A stretch of 64,000 nt of DNA from Streptococcus cristatus ATCC 51100 (GTDB lineage Bacteria; Bacillota; Bacilli; Lactobacillales; Streptococcaceae). The notes under the pieces are model-generated. The model saw nothing but the letters and a program-made list of their open reading frames with translations. It had not been told where the DNA came from and ran no database searches. The stretch covers positions 1,612,001-1,676,000 of the forward strand of contig NZ_CP050133.1 of NCBI RefSeq assembly GCF_011612585.1. The letters run 5' to 3'. The number at the start of each line of letters is the position of its first letter. Position 1 is the first letter of the stretch. The position numbers were made by a program, and so were the translations under genes. Shown piece after piece: positions 37,101 through 46,674 of the stretch.

Positions 37101-40100
37101 CTTGTGCTTACTGAGACAGACTGGCTTGCGCTCAATGACGCTGAAGCACTGGCACTTGCTGAGACAGACTGGCTGGTGCTCAATGACGTTGAAGCTGATT
37201 CACTTGCTGAAACTGACTGGCTTGCGTTCAATGAAGCTGAGGCACTTGCACTTGCTGAAACTGATTGGCTCAAGCTCAATGACGCTGAAGCACTGGCACT
37301 TACTGAGACAGACTGGCTGGTTCTCAATGAAGTTGAAGCAGATTCACTTGTTGAAACTGACTGGCTCAAGCTCAATGACGCTGAAGCACTTGCACTTGTT
37401 GAAACAGATTGACTCAAGTTTACTGATGCTGAAGCACTTGCACTTGTTGAGACTGACTGACTCAAGCTCAATGAGGCTGAAGCAGACTCGCTTGTTGAAA
37501 CTGACTGGCTCAGACTTACTGATGCTGAAGTACTTGCGCTTGCTGAGACAGACTGGCTCAGACTTACTGATGCTGAAGCGCTCTTACTTAATGAAACGGA
37601 TTGACTCAAGCTCAACGAAGCTGAAGCACTTGCACTTGTTGAAACTGATTGACTCAAGCTCAACGAAGCTGAAGCACTTGCACTTGTTGAAACTGATTGA
37701 CTCAAGCTCAACGAAGCTGAAGCACTATTGCTCAATGAGGCAGATTGACTACCACTCAACGAAGCTGAGGCACTTGCACTTGTTGAAACTGATTGGCTCA
37801 AGCTCAATGATGCTGAGACACTCTTGCTTAGTGAGACTGACTGGCTACCACTCAATGAAGCGGAGGCGCTCTTACTTAATGAAACTGACTGACTCAAGCT
37901 CAATGATGCTGAGGCACTATTACTCAATGAAATTGACTGGCTCAAGCTCAACGAAGCCGAGGCACTATTACTTAGTGAGACTGACTGACTCAAGCTCAAC
38001 GAAGCTGAAGCAGACTCACTTACTGAGACAGACTGGCTCAGGCTTACTGATGCTGAAGCACTTTTGCTCAATGAGACTGACTGGCTACCGCTAACCGATC
38101 CAGAAATACTATTGCTCGCTGAAACCGAACGACTGACGCTCATCGATACCGATTGGCTATTGCGCAAGGAAGTAGACAAGCTCTGGCTAGCAGAAACTGA
38201 ACGGCTGGCGCTCAATGAAGCAGCGCTCTGACTCGCTGAGACAGACTGACTACCGCTTACTGAGGCCGAAACACTATTTCTCGCTGAAACCGAGCGGCTG
38301 GCGCTCATCGATGCCGATTGGCTATTGCGCAAGGAAGTAGACAAGCTCTGGCTAGCAGAAACTGAACGGCTGGCGCTCGTTGAAGCCGACGCACTCGCTG
38401 ATGTACTAGCACTTACTGAGGCACTGGTTGAGGCAGACGCACTTGCTGACATTCTTGCAGAAACGGATGCTCTCGTTGAGGCAGATGCGCTCGCTGAAGT
38501 GCTGGCGCTTACCGATGCACTCGCTGATGCACTGGTTGACTGTCTTTGACTTAGACTAGTTGAAGCACTGCTACTCTTATACTCACTATCAGAAAGTTTT
38601 ACAGTGAACGTATCCGTAGTCTTATCTTTATAGATAATGGTAACTGTTCCATTGTTACTAATAGTAAAGGAATCAATACGTTTTTCCTGCTTATTGTTTA
38701 GTTTCTCAACAGCCGCCAATATACGAGTTTTTTCTTGAGGTTTTAATTGAGAAACACTCTCTACCTGGAAGGTTTCAGTCGGTGCTACCCCTTCCATAAT
38801 ATCTGTCAGCCTACCTTGCACAATACGGACATTGCCCGGTGAATCATTTCCTGCACTATTACTATTACCAGCCTTATCCGTTGCTACTGCATTGCGTTGC
38901 CAACTATTTCTACCATTTTTATCATACTCTAGATTATCATTCAAATGAGCTCTTACAGTAATACGGGCTGGACTAGCAGTAGTCGCTGTGATATTCCCCG
39001 TTAAATGCTCTACAGTCCCCGTCCCATATTTATTATCTTCAAAGAAATTATTTTTAATTGGCGAACCATTTGCATCTGCATTTGAAACGATCTTAAATTC
39101 TGATAATTGCCCGCTATTATCTGTAGCAGTGAAATTAATTTGAATATCATCTCCTGCGTACACAATATAGTTGCCGTTTACAGGTGTTAGAGTTTGACCG
39201 TTACGAGTCACCGTCGCACTTGGAACTGGAACAGCATCCACATTAGCTGGGATAACAGTTGTAGTATTATCACGGTAGGTAATGGTAATATTCCCATTTT
39301 CAGCTACCGAAATCGTTCCGGTTACACCATCTTTCGTAAAATCACTACCAGATAAAAGCGACTGGTTTTTTTCTTTAAATTTTTCAAGTACTTGATCGCG
39401 TTCACTTACAGTCAAAGAAGAGGGATTCTTAACAATAACAGTATCCCCACTAACTGGGTTGTGGCGTTCGTTGAAGCCTTTGATATGGAAATTCGTACGT
39501 GCTGTAGCAGTCAAGCCATGAATATCTGTTACTGTGTACTCCAGAACATAGGTACCAGGCTTATAGGGTTTCCAAGTCCCGTTTTCACGACCCACCGTCC
39601 CTATTATGTTAATAGTGTATGTTCTTTGACCACCTGTTTTATTCCCCCTTTGATCATAGATATATAGATCTCCAAATTCCCCTTTCTTGTTAGTTGGATA
39701 GTTCGGTGCTTTTAAACCTGTAATAATAGCATTGGATGGGGAGGCCGTGATTTTAGCCATCCCTTGATCATCATTCAGTCTTATCTGAAAATTATTGATT
39801 GCTTCATCATTATAAATTGTGATAGTAGATGGCATAGAAATCGTAGGCGGATTAGAGGCTGCACGTGAGTGTGCCCCTCTAGCAATTTCTGTCCCATTTC
39901 GTGGATCACGCACACCAGAATTAGCCGCCAACACAGCATTGACAATCGAATTACGCGCTGAAGTAGCTTTTTGCAATACTGTTGTTAAATCACTAGTTGG
40001 ATCAGTCAGGGCTTTTTCAATTTCTGTTACTGCAGCATTGGCCTTAGCAAGAGCTGAATCCGTATTTGGTAAATCAACCGCTTTTGCTAGATAGTCACCT

Positions 40101-41452
40101 ATTTCAGCTGAAAGATTGGTCAACTTCCTACGGTTTTCTTCTTGTTGTTTAGCAGTGACTTCTGAAGATGCTAATGCAACCGCAGCAGCTTCAATTAAGC
40201 TAGTTGTGACAGAAGTTGATTGAACTCCACTAACACTATTCTTACCAGTAATTTCAGTTATTTTTAATTCAGCTGAGTCAATTTCAAGGTTCTTTGCTTC
40301 TTTTGAAGTAGAAGGTTGCTGGTCAATTGCTGTCGTCGATCCACTCTGTTCAATAGACAAACTTGACACTACAGAAACATTCGATCCACTTGTTGATTGA
40401 CTGACATTAACCCTAATATTTTTATTGACAGCTCTGAATCCTGAGTAGCCCGCACTACGGAAGCCTGACCGACCAGACTCTTTTGGTGAAGTTGCTACAG
40501 TCTTATCTACCGTTTGACTCTTCTCAGCTTGCTTAAGCTCATCCTTGCCTTGGGCTTGGTTCTTATCAGCTACCACACCAGCGGCTAAGTTGTTGCTGGT
40601 TGCTAGGGCTTGGCTATTGCTCAAAGTAGCACTAGCTACACTTTGTCCGGCAGCAGATGAGACAAAGCTATCAGCAACATTGACTCTGATATCCAGTGAA
40701 ACAGAATTAGAAGCTGAGACAGAAGCATCAGCTACTGATGCGCTAGTTAGCACTTTATCCTGTTCTAGAGAAGTTGTAGTGTTAGCACTTTCTAGCTTAG
40801 CTGGCGCTTTGCTTTCTGATACCTTTGTAGCAGGCTCAGTACTCGCTGATTTGCCAGTCAAGACCGAACTGCTAGCAGATACAGACTGGCTGACAGAAAC
40901 TGAACTACTAGCCGAAACTGATTGGCTGAGCGATTGACTAACAGACTGGCTAGTCGAGATGCTAAGAGAGACTGACTCACTTGTAGAGACAGAAGCGCTG
41001 GCTGACTGAGCAACTGAAACAGAGGCCAACTCAGAAGCTTGTTCTGCTTTTGCTTTTCGCATTTCTGCTTGCGCTTGTGCAATAATCGAATTAGTACTTG
41101 CTTCTGTCGCTTCCTCATTGTCCTTGACTTCAGCTGAGATAACTGCTTTATCAGTATATTCAGATGTTTCATCTGCATATACAGACTGCTCCTGAGTCAC
41201 CATTAGCCCCGCTGCCCCAGCGGCTAATATCCCTCCCAGACCTGCAAGAGTATTGAGGCTCAGATGGTCGTGATCAAGCTCTTCTGTATCTGACAAGCTG
41301 CTTGAGACAACTTCTCCCATTCCACCAATACGAAAAAGATCGAGTTGAGAATTTGAAGCTTTTACCCAATTTTTCCCAGACTTATAGAGCTTATATCGCT
41401 TCTTTTCGTCAATAATCTCGAAATCTTTGTTATATTTCTTACTTCGAAACAT
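28160..41452 (-). CDS. Giant serine-rich repeat surface adhesin (accessory Sec substrate, LPXTG-anchored)
   Basis: About 4430 residues. The N-terminus has the long signal peptide of SRR glycoproteins: a basic stretch with [11 protein letters not shown] (KxYKxGKxW motif, about residues 22-32), a late hydrophobic core (about 66-84) and cleavage near YADE at 90. Residues 90-200 are an export-competence and short Ser-rich region; 200-450 are Ser/Ala/Thr-rich with SGFR motifs; about 450-955 is the non-repetitive binding region with beta-rich domains, including two units resembling the streptococcal surface 'Lt..e...v...N' module. Residues 960-1120 are a Ser-rich transition, 1120-3047 the 16-residue repeats, 3047-4160 the 18-residue repeats. 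It ends with LPNTG, a hydrophobic segment and a basic tail plus an unusual acidic end (SDVNLED). The start [10 protein letters not shown] follows AAGGAAAAGG; in-frame codons upstream lack sites. Such proteins are O-glycosylated and bind host glycans or platelets; the ligand here is unknown. Confidence 0.93.
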   Translation of the reverse strand: MFRSKKYNKDFEIIDEKKRYKLYKSGKNWVKASNSQLDLFRIGGMGEVVSSSLSDTEELDHDHLSLNTLAGLGGILAAGAAGLMVTQEQSVYADETSEYTDKAVISAEVKDNEEATEASTNSIIAQAQAEMRKAKAEQASELASVSVAQSASASVSTSESVSLSISTSQSVSQSLSQSVSASSSVSVSQSVSASSSVLTGKSASTEPATKVSESKAPAKLESANTTTSLEQDKVLTSASVADASVSASNSVSLDIRVNVADSFVSSAAGQSVASATLSNSQALATSNNLAAGVVADKNQAQGKDELKQAEKSQTVDKTVATSPKESGRSGFRSAGYSGFRAVNKNIRVNVSQSTSGSNVSVVSSLSIEQSGSTTAIDQQPSTSKEAKNLEIDSAELKITEITGKNSVSGVQSTSVTTSLIEAAAVALASSEVTAKQQEENRRKLTNLSAEIGDYLAKAVDLPNTDSALAKANAAVTEIEKALTDPTSDLTTVLQKATSARNSIVNAVLAANSGVRDPRNGTEIARGAHSRAASNPPTISMPSTITIYNDEAINNFQIRLNDDQGMAKITASPSNAIITGLKAPNYPTNKKGEFGDLYIYDQRGNKTGGQRTYTINIIGTVGRENGTWKPYKPGTYVLEYTVTDIHGLTATARTNFHIKGFNERHNPVSGDTVIVKNPSSLTVSERDQVLEKFKEKNQSLLSGSDFTKDGVTGTISVAENGNITITYRDNTTTVIPANVDAVPVPSATVTRNGQTLTPVNGNYIVYAGDDIQINFTATDNSGQLSEFKIVSNADANGSPIKNNFFEDNKYGTGTVEHLTGNITATTASPARITVRAHLNDNLEYDKNGRNSWQRNAVATDKAGNSNSAGNDSPGNVRIVQGRLTDIMEGVAPTETFQVESVSQLKPQEKTRILAAVEKLNNKQEKRIDSFTISNNGTVTIIYKDKTTDTFTVKLSDSEYKSSSASTSLSQRQSTSASASASVSASTSASASASTRASVSARMSASASASTSASVSASTSASASASTSASRSVSASQSLSTSLRNSQSASMSASRSVSARNSVSASVSGSQSVSASQSAASLSASRSVSASQSLSTSLRNSQSVSMSVSRSVSASNSISGSVSGSQSVSLSKSASASVSLSQSVSVSESASASLSLSQSVSLSNSASASLSLSQSISLSNSASASLSLSQSVSLSKSASASLSGSQSVSLSKSVSASLSLSQSVSTSASASASLSGSQSASLSNSASASLSLSQSVSTSASASASLSLSQSVSTSASASASLSLSQSVSLSKSASASVSLSQSVSASASTSASVSLSQSVSTSESASASLSLSQSVSTSASASASVNLSQSVSTSASASASLSLSQSVSTSESASTSLRTSQSVSVSASASASLSLSQSVSASASASASLNASQSVSASESASTSLSTSQSVSASASASASLSASQSVSVSTSASASLSLSQSVSVSTSASASLSLSQSVSASASASASVSLSQSVSASASASTSLSTSQSVSVSASASASVSLSQSVSTSESASASLSLSQSVSASESASASLSASQSVSTSESASASLSLSQSVSASASASASLSASQSVSASTSTSASVSLSQSVSTSESASTSLSGSQSVSTSESASSSLSTSQSVSASASASASLSLSQSVSASASASASVSLSQSVSTSTSASASLSLSQSVSASASASASVSLSQSVSASASASASLSLSQSVSASESASTSLSTSQSVSVSASASASLSTSQSVSASESASASVSLSQSVSTSESASTSMSASQSVSVSTSASASMSLSQSVSASASASTSMSASQSVSVSTSASASMSLSQSVSASASASTSMSASQSVSVSTSASASLSLSQSVSVSASTSASVSLSQSVSTSESASTSLSTSQSVSASTSTSASVSLSESVSTSESASTSMSASQSVSASESASASVSLSQSVSTSASASASLSLSQSVSTSESVSSSLSTSQSVSVSASASASLSASQSVSTSESASASLSASQSVSTSESASTSLSLSQSVSASESVSSSLSTSQSVSASTSTSASLSLSQSVSTSTSASASLSLSQSVSASASASASESLSQSVSTSESASASLSLSQSVSVSASASASMSLSQSVSVSESASTSLSTSQSVSVSASASASVSLSQSVSTSASASASLSLSQSISLSNSASTSLSGSQSVSTSTSASASLSLSQSVSASASASASESLSQSVSTSESASASLSLSQSVSVSASASASVSLSQSVSTSEYASASLSLSQSVSASESASASLSGSQSVSTSASASASLSLSQSVSTSEYASASLSLSQSVSTSESASTSLSTSQSVSASASASASLSLSQSVSTSESASTSLSTSQSVSVSASASASLSLSQSVSASASASASMSLSQSVSTSESASTSLSASQSVSTSASASASMSLSQSVSVSTSASASLSTSQSVSVSASASASLSTSQSVSASESASASMSLSQSASASLSGSQSVSTSASASASVSLSQSVSTSASASASVSLSQSVSASTSTSASVSLSQSVSASVSTSASLSLSQSVSVSASASASVSLSQSVSTSESASASLSLSQSVSASASASASLSASQSVSTSASVSASLSLNQSVSTSASNSASVSLSQSVSTSESASSSMSASQSVSVSTSASASLSLSQPVSTSASASASVSLSQSVSTSESASTSLSLSQSVSASASASTSLSTSQSVSTSASASASVSLSQSVSTSTSASASLSLSQSVSLSKSASTSLSGSQSVSVSASASASLSLSQSVSLSNSASASLSLSQSVSTSESASASLSLSQSVSASESASTSMSTSQSVSASESASASLSASQSVSASESASASLSTSQSVSTSESASTSMSTSQSVSTSESASASMSLSQSVSTSESASTSLSASQSVSVSASALASVSLSQSVSTSASASASLSLSQSVSTSESASTSLSTSQSVSVSASASSSLSLSQSVSASESASASLSLSQSVSASASASASLSASQSVSTSQSVSVSASASASVSLSQSVSESTSASASVSLSQSVSTSESASTSLSASQSVSVSASDSASTSLSTSLSASISASDSSSTSLSTSLSASISASDSSSTSLSTSLSASISASDSASTSLSTSLSASLSASDSSSTSLSTSLSASISASDSTSTSLSTSLSASISASDSSSTSLSTSLSASISASDSSSTSLSTSLSASISASDSASTSLSTSLSASISTSDSSSTSLSTSLSASISASDSASTSLSTSLSASLSASDSVSTSLSTSLSASLSASDSTSTSLSTSLSASISASDSSSTSLSTSLSASLSASDSASTSLSTSLSASLSASDSASTSLSTSLSASISASDSTSTSLSTSLSASISASDSSSTSLSTSLSASISASESSSASLSTSLSASISASDSASTSLSTSLSVSLSASDSASTSLSTSLSASISASDSASTSLSTSLSASISASDSASTSLSTSLSASISASDSASTSLSTSLSASISASDSASTSLSTSLSASISASDSASTSLSTSLSASLSASDSVSTSLSTSLSASISASDSASTSLSTSLSASLSASDSASTSLSTSLSASISASDSASTSLSTSLSASISASDSASTSLSTSLSASISASDSASTSLSTSLSASISASESSNASLSTSLSASISASDSASTSLSTSLSASLSASDSASTSLSTSLSASISASDSASTSLSTSLSASISASDSASTSLSTSLSASLSASDSASTSLSTSLSASISASDSSSTSLSTSLSASISASDSSSTSLSTSLSASISASDSASTSLSTSLSASISASDSASTSLSTSLSASISASDSASTSLSTSLSASISASDSSSTSLSTSLSASISASDSSSTSLSTSLSASISASDSASTSLSTSLSASLSASDSSSTSLSTSLSASISASDSSSTSLSTSLSASISASDSSSTSLSTSLSASISASDSSSTSLSTSLSASISASDSASTSLSTSLSASISASDSASTSLSTSLSASLSASDSVSTSLSTSLSASLSASDSTSTSLSTSLSASLSASDSASTSLSTSLSASLSASDSASTSLSTSLSASISASDSTSTSLSTSLSASISASDSSSTSLSTSLSASISASDSSSTSLSTSLSASLSASDSSSTSLSTSLSASISASDSASTSLSTSLSASLSASDSTSTSISTSLSASISVSESASSSVSSSQSVSTSESTSVLLSASASALASENDLASLSISESISARASLSTSVSASVSASESASVSTSTSLSDSLSSSLSTSVSQESNSFSYSKGDPTSESKPEFNLPSYLASVSASTSASVSDSQSISTSLSTSASISGSISASHAIADDSLSASAYLSMSVSASLSTSASVSLSDSASISTSLSESASVSSATNHSQAPKPQPAQPEKVKVTPNTKALPNTGTANNPLAALGLGIATLASAFLKNKKKKESTSDVNLED
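28966..32310 (-). repeat. SRR block with 54-bp (18-residue) period
   Basis: About 62 units by length divided by period. The translated unit is of the form [18 protein letters not shown], with the residue after Asp-Ser alternating Ala, Ser, Thr or Val and Ile alternating with Leu. Runs of neighbouring units recur as larger blocks, for example 29329-29620 resembling 31483-31790. Serine codons are mainly AGC, AGT and TCA. Confidence 0.92.
32311..38090 (-). repeat. SRR block with 48-bp (16-residue) period
   Basis: About 120 units by length divided by period. The unit is of the form [16 protein letters not shown], with Gln at one fixed place and Glu, Ala, Thr or Lys/Asn at another. Units nearest the binding region (37.6-38.1 kb) carry Lys or Asn ([18 protein letters not shown]); those nearest the 54-bp block do not. 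Two shortened units interrupt the phase near 32.46 and 34.04 kb. Confidence 0.9.
38110..38400 (-). repeat. Direct duplication of about 105 bp in the transition segment
   Basis: The sequence from about 38113 (CTGAAACCGAACGACTGACG) to 38215 is repeated from about 38287 to 38389 with only a few changes. The translation contains Arg at fixed sites (SLRNSQS, SRSVSAS), which the main repeats lack. Confidence 0.8.
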
Positions 41453-41599
41453 CCTTTTCCTTTCCTTTTCCAACATGCCAGTTTTTGTTAATCTCATGAC
41501 CATTAGCAAAGAAGCTGGCTTATTGCATACCATAGTTTATAAGCAAAAATACACACTTTTTTACATTTTTATTCTAGGTGTCCTAATGCTCCAGATAGT

Positions 41600-41628
41600 A
41601 TTTTAACAAAAATAAGACAAGAATTCAA
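41600..41628 (-). promoter_or_regulatory. Promoter of the adhesin gene
   Basis: TTGAAT (41628-41623), exactly 17 bases, then TAAAAT (41605-41600) preceded by TGT, giving an extended -10. A leader of about 140 bases separates it from the start codon. Confidence 0.65.
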
Positions 41629-41658
41629 TCTATTGAAATCTTTATTTATTGACAATAA

Positions 41659-41674
41659 GCTTGATAAATCAAGC
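41659..41674 (-). promoter_or_regulatory. Perfect 16-bp palindrome upstream of the adhesin promoter
   Basis: GCTTGATAAATCAAGC: seven-base arms around a two-base centre, ending 30 bases upstream of the -35. It has no T tail, so it is unlikely to be a terminator and may bind a dimeric regulator. Confidence 0.5.
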
Positions 41675-41749
41675 TATTTTGAGATATCCATATTAACCTA
41701 GAGATTTAAATTATAGGTTATTATAGGGATTAACAATAAGTAACTATTT

Positions 41750-41803
41750 ATACAAAAAAAGCTAGACGGCTGACCCGAGATACTTGGCTCAGATCCGTCT
41801 AAC
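41750..41803 (-). terminator. Terminator of mapZ
   Basis: On the minus strand AGTTAGACGGATCTGAGCCAA and GGGTCAGCCGTCTAGCT pair with few mismatches around a short loop, followed by TTTTTTTGTAT, 40 bases after the mapZ stop. Confidence 0.8.
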
Positions 41804-41845
41804 TTTTTCTTTATCATATTTTGAATGGATTAGTGAGAAAGATGA

Positions 41846-43309
41846 TTAATAATCCAAATCTTCTGCATACCCAGCTCCATTTCCTACAAAGTAGCCTGTT
41901 TTACAGTTCATACTAAATAGGTATGTACCGTCTGGTTTATAGAGATTGTAGTAGCCATTTCCCTTGACAATGTTAACTTTTTCAAGGATAAACTGGTCTC
42001 CTGTGATGTAGCCGCGCTCGCGAGACACCTTGAGGATCGTTTCCAAGACACCTGGATTAAAAGTCCAAGCAGGATTGTTCACATCATCAATCGCTGCTTG
42101 ATTGTAAGGCACACGGCTAAGGTGGCGCTGGAGGTTAACTCCTGCACTTGGCAATCCGATACCAGTTTCTGCATTTCTAATGCCACTAGGATCACTAGGC
42201 GCTGGATTTACAGCTGGCGGCGTTGATGGTGCGACTGGTGCTGTAGAAGGCGCTGACGGTTCCACTGTTGGACTAGGCGCCGGTGCTGGTAGCTGCTGAC
42301 TGCGTCCTTGAGCAATAGCCGCCTTCAAGACCTCGTCCAACTTGCTATTACCTGTCGATACATCTGGAAGATTAGCGTTTCCTTTCACTTGGGCATCCGT
42401 CTTCAATAGACCATCAACGATAACACCTGTGTTGAATTGTGAATTGACACTTTGGATAGCAGAAATTTGCTTGACAAGGTCATCATATTTCTTCTTAGCA
42501 GCCGTATATTCTGAGCTGCCAGTTAAGACATCTAACTTAGTTTTCAGCTTATCCAAATCGCCAAACTTGTCATTTTTGATGGCTGTCTGACTACTATCCG
42601 TAAAGAAGCTAGCATAAAGGTCTTCAAATTCTTTAGCAGCCTCTTTCTTAGCTTCGCTAGAGCTTGTAGATTTCTTTTTGCTAGAAGAAACTGTCGAACT
42701 GGAACCAGTTGTCGACTTGTGGCTCCCCCACCCTTGATGAAAATACCAAGTCGTTCCAGCGGCAAGCGCTACAAGACCTAAGGCCGAGTATAGGAAGCCT
42801 TTCTTCTTGTAGAAAGGTTTTGTCTCAGGCTCGTCCTCATCTTCAAACACTGTCGGAACTGGATTTGATACCGGCTTTGTTGCCGGGATGATTGGTGCTT
42901 CAGCTGCAACTGTTAGCGCTGGTTGTGCGGCCTTTGTAGCCTCTACATTTGCCGAGTTTGCAGCTTCTGCTTTCACTGGCTGCGCCGAAGGTGATACCAC
43001 ATTGGCAGTATTTTCCTTCGCCTGAGACTGACTCTTAAGCTGTTTGATAGTCTCTTGTATCAAAGCTTCTTTTTGTTGTGCCAGCTCTTCCATGATTCTC
43101 AGCTTTTGGGTTTCAAATTTTCCAGCCTCGATTTCATCTCGGTGTTGCTTGATGTACTTATCAAGGATATTGTCTCCTTCAGTCACACCAGCTTCGACTT
43201 CCTCGTTTTTCCGAGCAGCCTGACCAACTGTCATCTCTTTCGCATCTTCTAAGTCGAGAACGGTTTCTTTTGATTCTTGCTCTGTTGGCATCTTTTCTTC
43301 TTTGCTCAC
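41846..43309 (-). CDS. mapZ: Mid-cell-anchored division protein MapZ (LocZ)
   Basis: MapZ marks the division site in streptococci, recruits FtsZ through its cytoplasmic N-terminus and binds peptidoglycan outside. The 487-residue protein has the conserved N-terminal FtsZ-binding start (VLDLEDAKEMTVGQAARK, about residues 17-34), a second conserved part (GDNILDKYIKQHRDEIEAGKF), a Pro/Ala-rich linker, one membrane segment at about 172-191, a Ser/Lys linker, a helical extracellular domain (about 215-330), another Pro-rich linker, and a C-terminal domain with VNIVKGNGYYNLYKPDGTYLF. All parts expected for the family are present. It lies next to rlmL, as in other streptococci. Confidence 0.93.
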   Translation of the reverse strand: MSKEEKMPTEQESKETVLDLEDAKEMTVGQAARKNEEVEAGVTEGDNILDKYIKQHRDEIEAGKFETQKLRIMEELAQQKEALIQETIKQLKSQSQAKENTANVVSPSAQPVKAEAANSANVEATKAAQPALTVAAEAPIIPATKPVSNPVPTVFEDEDEPETKPFYKKKGFLYSALGLVALAAGTTWYFHQGWGSHKSTTGSSSTVSSSKKKSTSSSEAKKEAAKEFEDLYASFFTDSSQTAIKNDKFGDLDKLKTKLDVLTGSSEYTAAKKKYDDLVKQISAIQSVNSQFNTGVIVDGLLKTDAQVKGNANLPDVSTGNSKLDEVLKAAIAQGRSQQLPAPAPSPTVEPSAPSTAPVAPSTPPAVNPAPSDPSGIRNAETGIGLPSAGVNLQRHLSRVPYNQAAIDDVNNPAWTFNPGVLETILKVSRERGYITGDQFILEKVNIVKGNGYYNLYKPDGTYLFSMNCKTGYFVGNGAGYAEDLDY

Positions 43310-43321
43310 AGCATTTCCTTT

Positions 43322-44476
43322 CTAATCTAGTTGTCTTTTGACCCTTTGGCCAAAATATTGATATAAATCAACTTTTAAAGTACCATTGTAAAGTTTTCGC
43401 TTTTTATCCGCCTGACTGCCATATTTGGCTTCAAAGGCCTCATCACTGGTCAAGATAAATTTACTCCATGTCTTCAAGGGAGCAAAGGTTTCTCCCATTT
43501 CTTGATAAAGCTTGGTTACTGCATCATCGTCTAACAAACGCTCACCATAAGGCGGATTGGAAATAATGACGCCATTGATCTTGTCCGTATGAAGGTCTTG
43601 CAGACGCATTTGCTTAAAGTGAATCTGGTCAGCAACACCCGCTTCTTCTGCATTTTTCTTAGCAATCTCTACCAGACGAGCATCCAAATCGGAACCTGAA
43701 ATATCCAGCTGAATATCTTGGTCAATCTGAGCTAGGGCTTCTGCCCGAAGTCGACGTACCAAGTCCTTGTCTACCCAATTCCAGTCTTCAAAAGCAAAGG
43801 AACGGTGTAAACCTGGGGCCATCTTCATTCCAATCATGGCCGCTTCGATACAGAAGGTTCCTGATCCGCAAGTCGGGTCAATCAAGGGTTTATCTGGGTA
43901 CCAGTTTGACAAAAGTAAAATCGCAGCTGCCATATTTTCCTTGATTGGTGCTCCGCCTTTTTCTGTCCGATAGCCACGTTTGAACAAGCTAGAGCCACTG
44001 GTATCAATCATGACTGTCACCAAATCTTTCAAAATGGAAACTTCAATCTTAAACTCTGCTCCATTTTCCTGCAAGGGGACACCTTCTGGACGAGCATAAT
44101 GCTTTTGCAGTTTTTTTACAACTGCTTTTTTTGAAATAGCTTGAACACTAGGCTCATTATGCAGTTTTGACTTGACGCATTTGGCTTTAGAAATGGGAAA
44201 TTTGGCACCTAAGGGTAGATAATTTTCCCAATCCAAGGCAAAGACACCTTGAAAAAGCTCTTCAAATGTTTTAGCTGGAAATGTTCCCACAACAATCTTA
44301 ATCCGATCTGCTGAGCGCAGCCAGAGATTGGTTTGAATGATGGTAGCCATGTCGCCACTAAAGCGAACACGGCCATTTTCAACCTGACAGTCTATACCCA
44401 AATCCCGAATCTCACGGCCGACCACAGCTTCCAGACCTGCTGCTGCAGTAGCAATTAAATTAAATTTTTCTTTCAT
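43322..44476 (-). CDS. rlmL: Class I SAM-dependent rRNA methyltransferase (RlmL/YpsC family)
   Basis: 384-residue protein with an N-terminal THUMP domain (about residues 45-155) and a C-terminal Rossmann domain. IDPTCGSGTFCIEAA (near residue 195) is the SAM-binding motif I and ISNPPYGERLLDD (near 307) is the catalytic NPPY motif of N2-guanine methyltransferases. The family methylates G2445 of 23S rRNA; the E. coli enzyme is a fusion with RlmK, which is absent here. Its stop is 12 bases before the start of mapZ. Confidence 0.88.
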   Translation of the reverse strand: MKEKFNLIATAAAGLEAVVGREIRDLGIDCQVENGRVRFSGDMATIIQTNLWLRSADRIKIVVGTFPAKTFEELFQGVFALDWENYLPLGAKFPISKAKCVKSKLHNEPSVQAISKKAVVKKLQKHYARPEGVPLQENGAEFKIEVSILKDLVTVMIDTSGSSLFKRGYRTEKGGAPIKENMAAAILLLSNWYPDKPLIDPTCGSGTFCIEAAMIGMKMAPGLHRSFAFEDWNWVDKDLVRRLRAEALAQIDQDIQLDISGSDLDARLVEIAKKNAEEAGVADQIHFKQMRLQDLHTDKINGVIISNPPYGERLLDDDAVTKLYQEMGETFAPLKTWSKFILTSDEAFEAKYGSQADKKRKLYNGTLKVDLYQYFGQRVKRQLD

Positions 44477-44635
44477 TCTTTCTTACTCTATCACTATCCG
44501 CTGAGCCACACCGTTAAAAACTGGCATCAGCTAGAAATCAGAATGTTCTTGCTTGGCTCCTCTTTTTGAGAAAAACCTTGCTTTCCTACTTTGTCCCTTA
44601 CAGCAATCTTCTGTCTAAGGGGCTCTATATCTTAA
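44477..44635. other. Short intergenic stretch left of the RNase P RNA gene
   Basis: Holds the upstream region of rlmL. No gene or repeat is visible; only a weak imperfect stem (GCCCCTTAGACAG with CTGTAAGGGAC on the minus strand). Confidence 0.4.
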
Positions 44636-44661
44636 TCAAAAAGCTAGCATACGCTAGCTAA
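44636..44661 (-). terminator. Terminator of rnpB
   Basis: TTAGCTAGCGTATGCTAGCTTTTTG on the minus strand is a seven-base perfect stem with a GTAT-type loop and a T tail, beginning six bases after the 3' end of the RNase P RNA. Confidence 0.85.
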
Positions 44662-44666
44662 CCTAT

Positions 44667-45048
44667 GTGCAATTTTCTATAAGCCATGTTTTGTTCCAGA
44701 AATGACTAGGTACCATCTCCTTCGATAATCATCTGTCTACTGTTTCCAGTCAGAATGCTATGTTCGTTTCCACGCATTCCGTGCCCCGACCAAAGTTTGG
44801 GTTGCTAGCTTGAGGGGTTTACCGCGTTCCACTTCTTCTGTTTCCAGAAGAACTACGTCACTGTGGCACTTTCAGACCTATTCAGGCCTATCTAAAAGAC
44901 TTAGCCTTTTCAGTCGCCGTAACGGATTACTCCGTCCCTAGGCTTATTGTTTCGCCTAGCACAAACACTACCAGCATCACAGCCGGTGCTAGCATGGACT
45001 TTCCTCATGAAAATATTAAATCTTCACGCGATTATCCAAAAATTGCAC
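44667..45048 (-). ncRNA. rnpB: RNase P RNA, class B
   Basis: Catalytic RNA that matures the 5' ends of tRNAs. The minus strand starts GTGCAATTTTTGGATAAT and ends TATAGAAAATTGCAC, closing helix P1. Inside are the universal GAGGAAAGTCCATGC (CR I) near the 5' end, GGCGACTGAAAAGGC, CCACAGTGACG (CR II-III region), GTGGAACGCGGTAAACCCC (CR IV region) and GAACAAAACATGGCTTAT near the 3' end. The length of about 382 bases fits class B RNAs of the Bacillota. It lies ten bases after the gpsB stop; ends are set by P1 pairing and may be off by a few bases. Confidence 0.95.
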
Positions 45049-45057
45049 TCTGCAACA

Positions 45058-45402
45058 TTATTGCTCTTCGCTGTCCAGAATTTGTTTGCCAAAAACTTCC
45101 TTTTCCAAACGGCTTAAGCGTTTCAAAATATCGAAGTTAGTCGCTGTTCCCATCTGTGGCATCTCAATTGTTGGTTGAGCTGGCTGACTATGCGTCGAAG
45201 GAGTAGCAGTTTCTTGATTATATACTTGTTCCTTAAGAAGGGCAATCTCCTCACGTAACTCCTTTACCAAAGCGGCATAAGTTTCATAATCCTTGATTAC
45301 ATCATCTAAAAATTCATCCACTTCAGCCTTGCTATATCCTCGCACTTCACGCTTAAAGTCTTGATCAAAAATATCTTTTGCTGTATAAATAATACTCGCC
45401 AT
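45058..45402 (-). CDS. gpsB: Cell division regulator GpsB
   Basis: 114-residue DivIVA-like cytoplasmic protein that coordinates peripheral and septal wall synthesis and stimulates the Ser/Thr kinase StkP in streptococci. The N-terminal [18 protein letters not shown] (about residues 6-23) is the membrane- and PBP-binding part, followed by a coiled coil (about 25-62), a Gln/Pro/Thr linker and a short C-terminal helix ([17 protein letters not shown]). The start [10 protein letters not shown] is supported by a GGAG site; an upstream in-frame ATG is not. Followed directly by rnpB. Confidence 0.94.
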   Translation of the reverse strand: MASIIYTAKDIFDQDFKREVRGYSKAEVDEFLDDVIKDYETYAALVKELREEIALLKEQVYNQETATPSTHSQPAQPTIEMPQMGTATNFDILKRLSRLEKEVFGKQILDSEEQ

Positions 45403-45473
45403 GCTCTCACTCCAATCTAGTTTATCATATCCAATTATATACGAAATCACCTATAAAAAGCAAGATTTATACC

Positions 45474-46001
45474 CTACTTTTCCGAAAAAATTTCTGCAAC
45501 CTCATTCAAATCATCAAATGTTAATTTTTTGATAAAATACTGTTCTTGATTCTTCATCTCCCTGTAAAGATACTTAAGATTGGTTTCATTTTCCTCATCG
45601 TAAAACAGGTAAGCTCCATCCGTATTCTGAAGCAAAAATTGGTTGTACTCACGAAACTGACTCGGATTTTGGTAGCTAGGATAAGCATATTTGACAAAAT
45701 CTACTTGTTTAAAATCTGCTAGTTTAGCCTGATTTCCTTTGTTCCAATTTTTTCCCTGATCCTCAAAAAGAAAAATTGTCGCAATCTTGAAATTATAATC
45801 TTCTCTCAATTCCTGAGCAACTTCCAAAACCCAAGTTTCAAAACCTAGATTTCCCGTAAAGATGAGCCACTCCAATCCTTCATCCAGCAGGCGCCGCAAA
45901 TCCCGTCTGACCGCCTCTTTGATGATCTTGATCCGCATGTCTTTTTCATTCATAATGCCAAGTTCAAAAGCCTTGTAACCTACAATTAATAGACTTGTCA
46001 T
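45474..46001 (-). CDS. DUF1273/YpsA-family SLOG-type protein
   Basis: 175-residue protein of the YpsA family (DUF1273). [13 protein letters not shown] at the N-terminus and [18 protein letters not shown] at about 48-65 form the nucleotide-binding SLOG fold signature, and [19 protein letters not shown] near 127 is typical. Bacillus YpsA affects cell division; the biochemical role is open. It starts 67 bases from divergent recU and ends 70 bases from gpsB. Confidence 0.85.
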   Translation of the reverse strand: MTSLLIVGYKAFELGIMNEKDMRIKIIKEAVRRDLRRLLDEGLEWLIFTGNLGFETWVLEVAQELREDYNFKIATIFLFEDQGKNWNKGNQAKLADFKQVDFVKYAYPSYQNPSQFREYNQFLLQNTDGAYLFYDEENETNLKYLYREMKNQEQYFIKKLTFDDLNEVAEIFSEK

Positions 46002-46027
46002 TTATTCTCCCTCAAAAAATATTTTTA

Positions 46028-46036
46028 TGATATAAT
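46028..46036 (+). promoter_or_regulatory. Extended -10 of recU-pbp1a
   Basis: TGATATAAT, a full extended -10, 32 bases ahead of the recU ATG; AAGGAG precedes the start codon. Confidence 0.7.
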
Positions 46037-46068
46037 AGAGTGATGTTATTGTACCAATAAGGAGTTTT

Positions 46069-46674
46069 ATGGTCAACTACCCTCACAAGCTAAAGATAAA
46101 AAGTAAACTAGCCCATCCAGGTTCAAAGACGACTGTTAACTTTGCCAATCGTGGGATGTCTTTTGAGAAGATGATCAACGAATCCAACAACTACTATTTG
46201 AGTAGGGGGCTCGCTGTCATTCATAAGAAGCCGACACCCATTCAGATTGTCAAAGTGGATTATCCTCAACGCAGTCGTGCAAAGATTGTGGAGGCCTACT
46301 TCCGACAGGCATCCACGACTGATTATTCTGGTGTCTTTAAGGGACATTATATTGATTTTGAAGCCAAGGAAACACGGCAAAAAACAGCCATGCCTCTGAA
46401 GAATTTCCATCTACACCAGATTGAACATATGGAGGCTGTCCTTCAGCAAAAAGGAATCTGCTTTGTCTTACTGCACTTCTCTAGCTTGCGGGAGACTTAT
46501 CTACTTCCGGCATCTTATTTGATTACATTTTATAAGATGGATAAAGGCGGAAAATCCCTCCCTTTATCTTACATTCAAGAACATGGATTTTTAATCGAAA
46601 CAAAGCAATTTCCAAGCATCCCTTACCTTGAAATTATCGAACAAAAACTACTAGGTGGTATCACAAATGAATAA
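46069..46674 (+). CDS. recU: Holliday junction resolvase RecU
   Basis: Endonuclease that resolves Holliday junctions in recombination and repair. 201 residues. [15 protein letters not shown] (about 26-40) carries the first catalytic Glu, [17 protein letters not shown] (about 88-104) carries the Asp-Glu-x-Lys metal-binding set, and FHLHQIEHM with CFVLLHF is the later conserved part. Its last codons overlap the start of pbp1a by eight bases, the conserved arrangement that couples the two genes. Confidence 0.95.
   Translation: MVNYPHKLKIKSKLAHPGSKTTVNFANRGMSFEKMINESNNYYLSRGLAVIHKKPTPIQIVKVDYPQRSRAKIVEAYFRQASTTDYSGVFKGHYIDFEAKETRQKTAMPLKNFHLHQIEHMEAVLQQKGICFVLLHFSSLRETYLLPASYLITFYKMDKGGKSLPLSYIQEHGFLIETKQFPSIPYLEIIEQKLLGGITNE

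Noticed and set aside
28794..38094. Very long open frames (up to about 1200 codons) on the strand opposite the serine repeats, with [17 protein letters not shown] repeats
   Set aside because: They are the complement of regular serine/alanine codon repeats, which by composition contain no stops in certain antisense frames. They have no ribosome sites, no promoter and end where the repeats end.
44667..45048. Possible structured RNA of unknown class between gpsB and rlmL
   Set aside because: The conserved segments identify it as the ordinary class B RNase P RNA.
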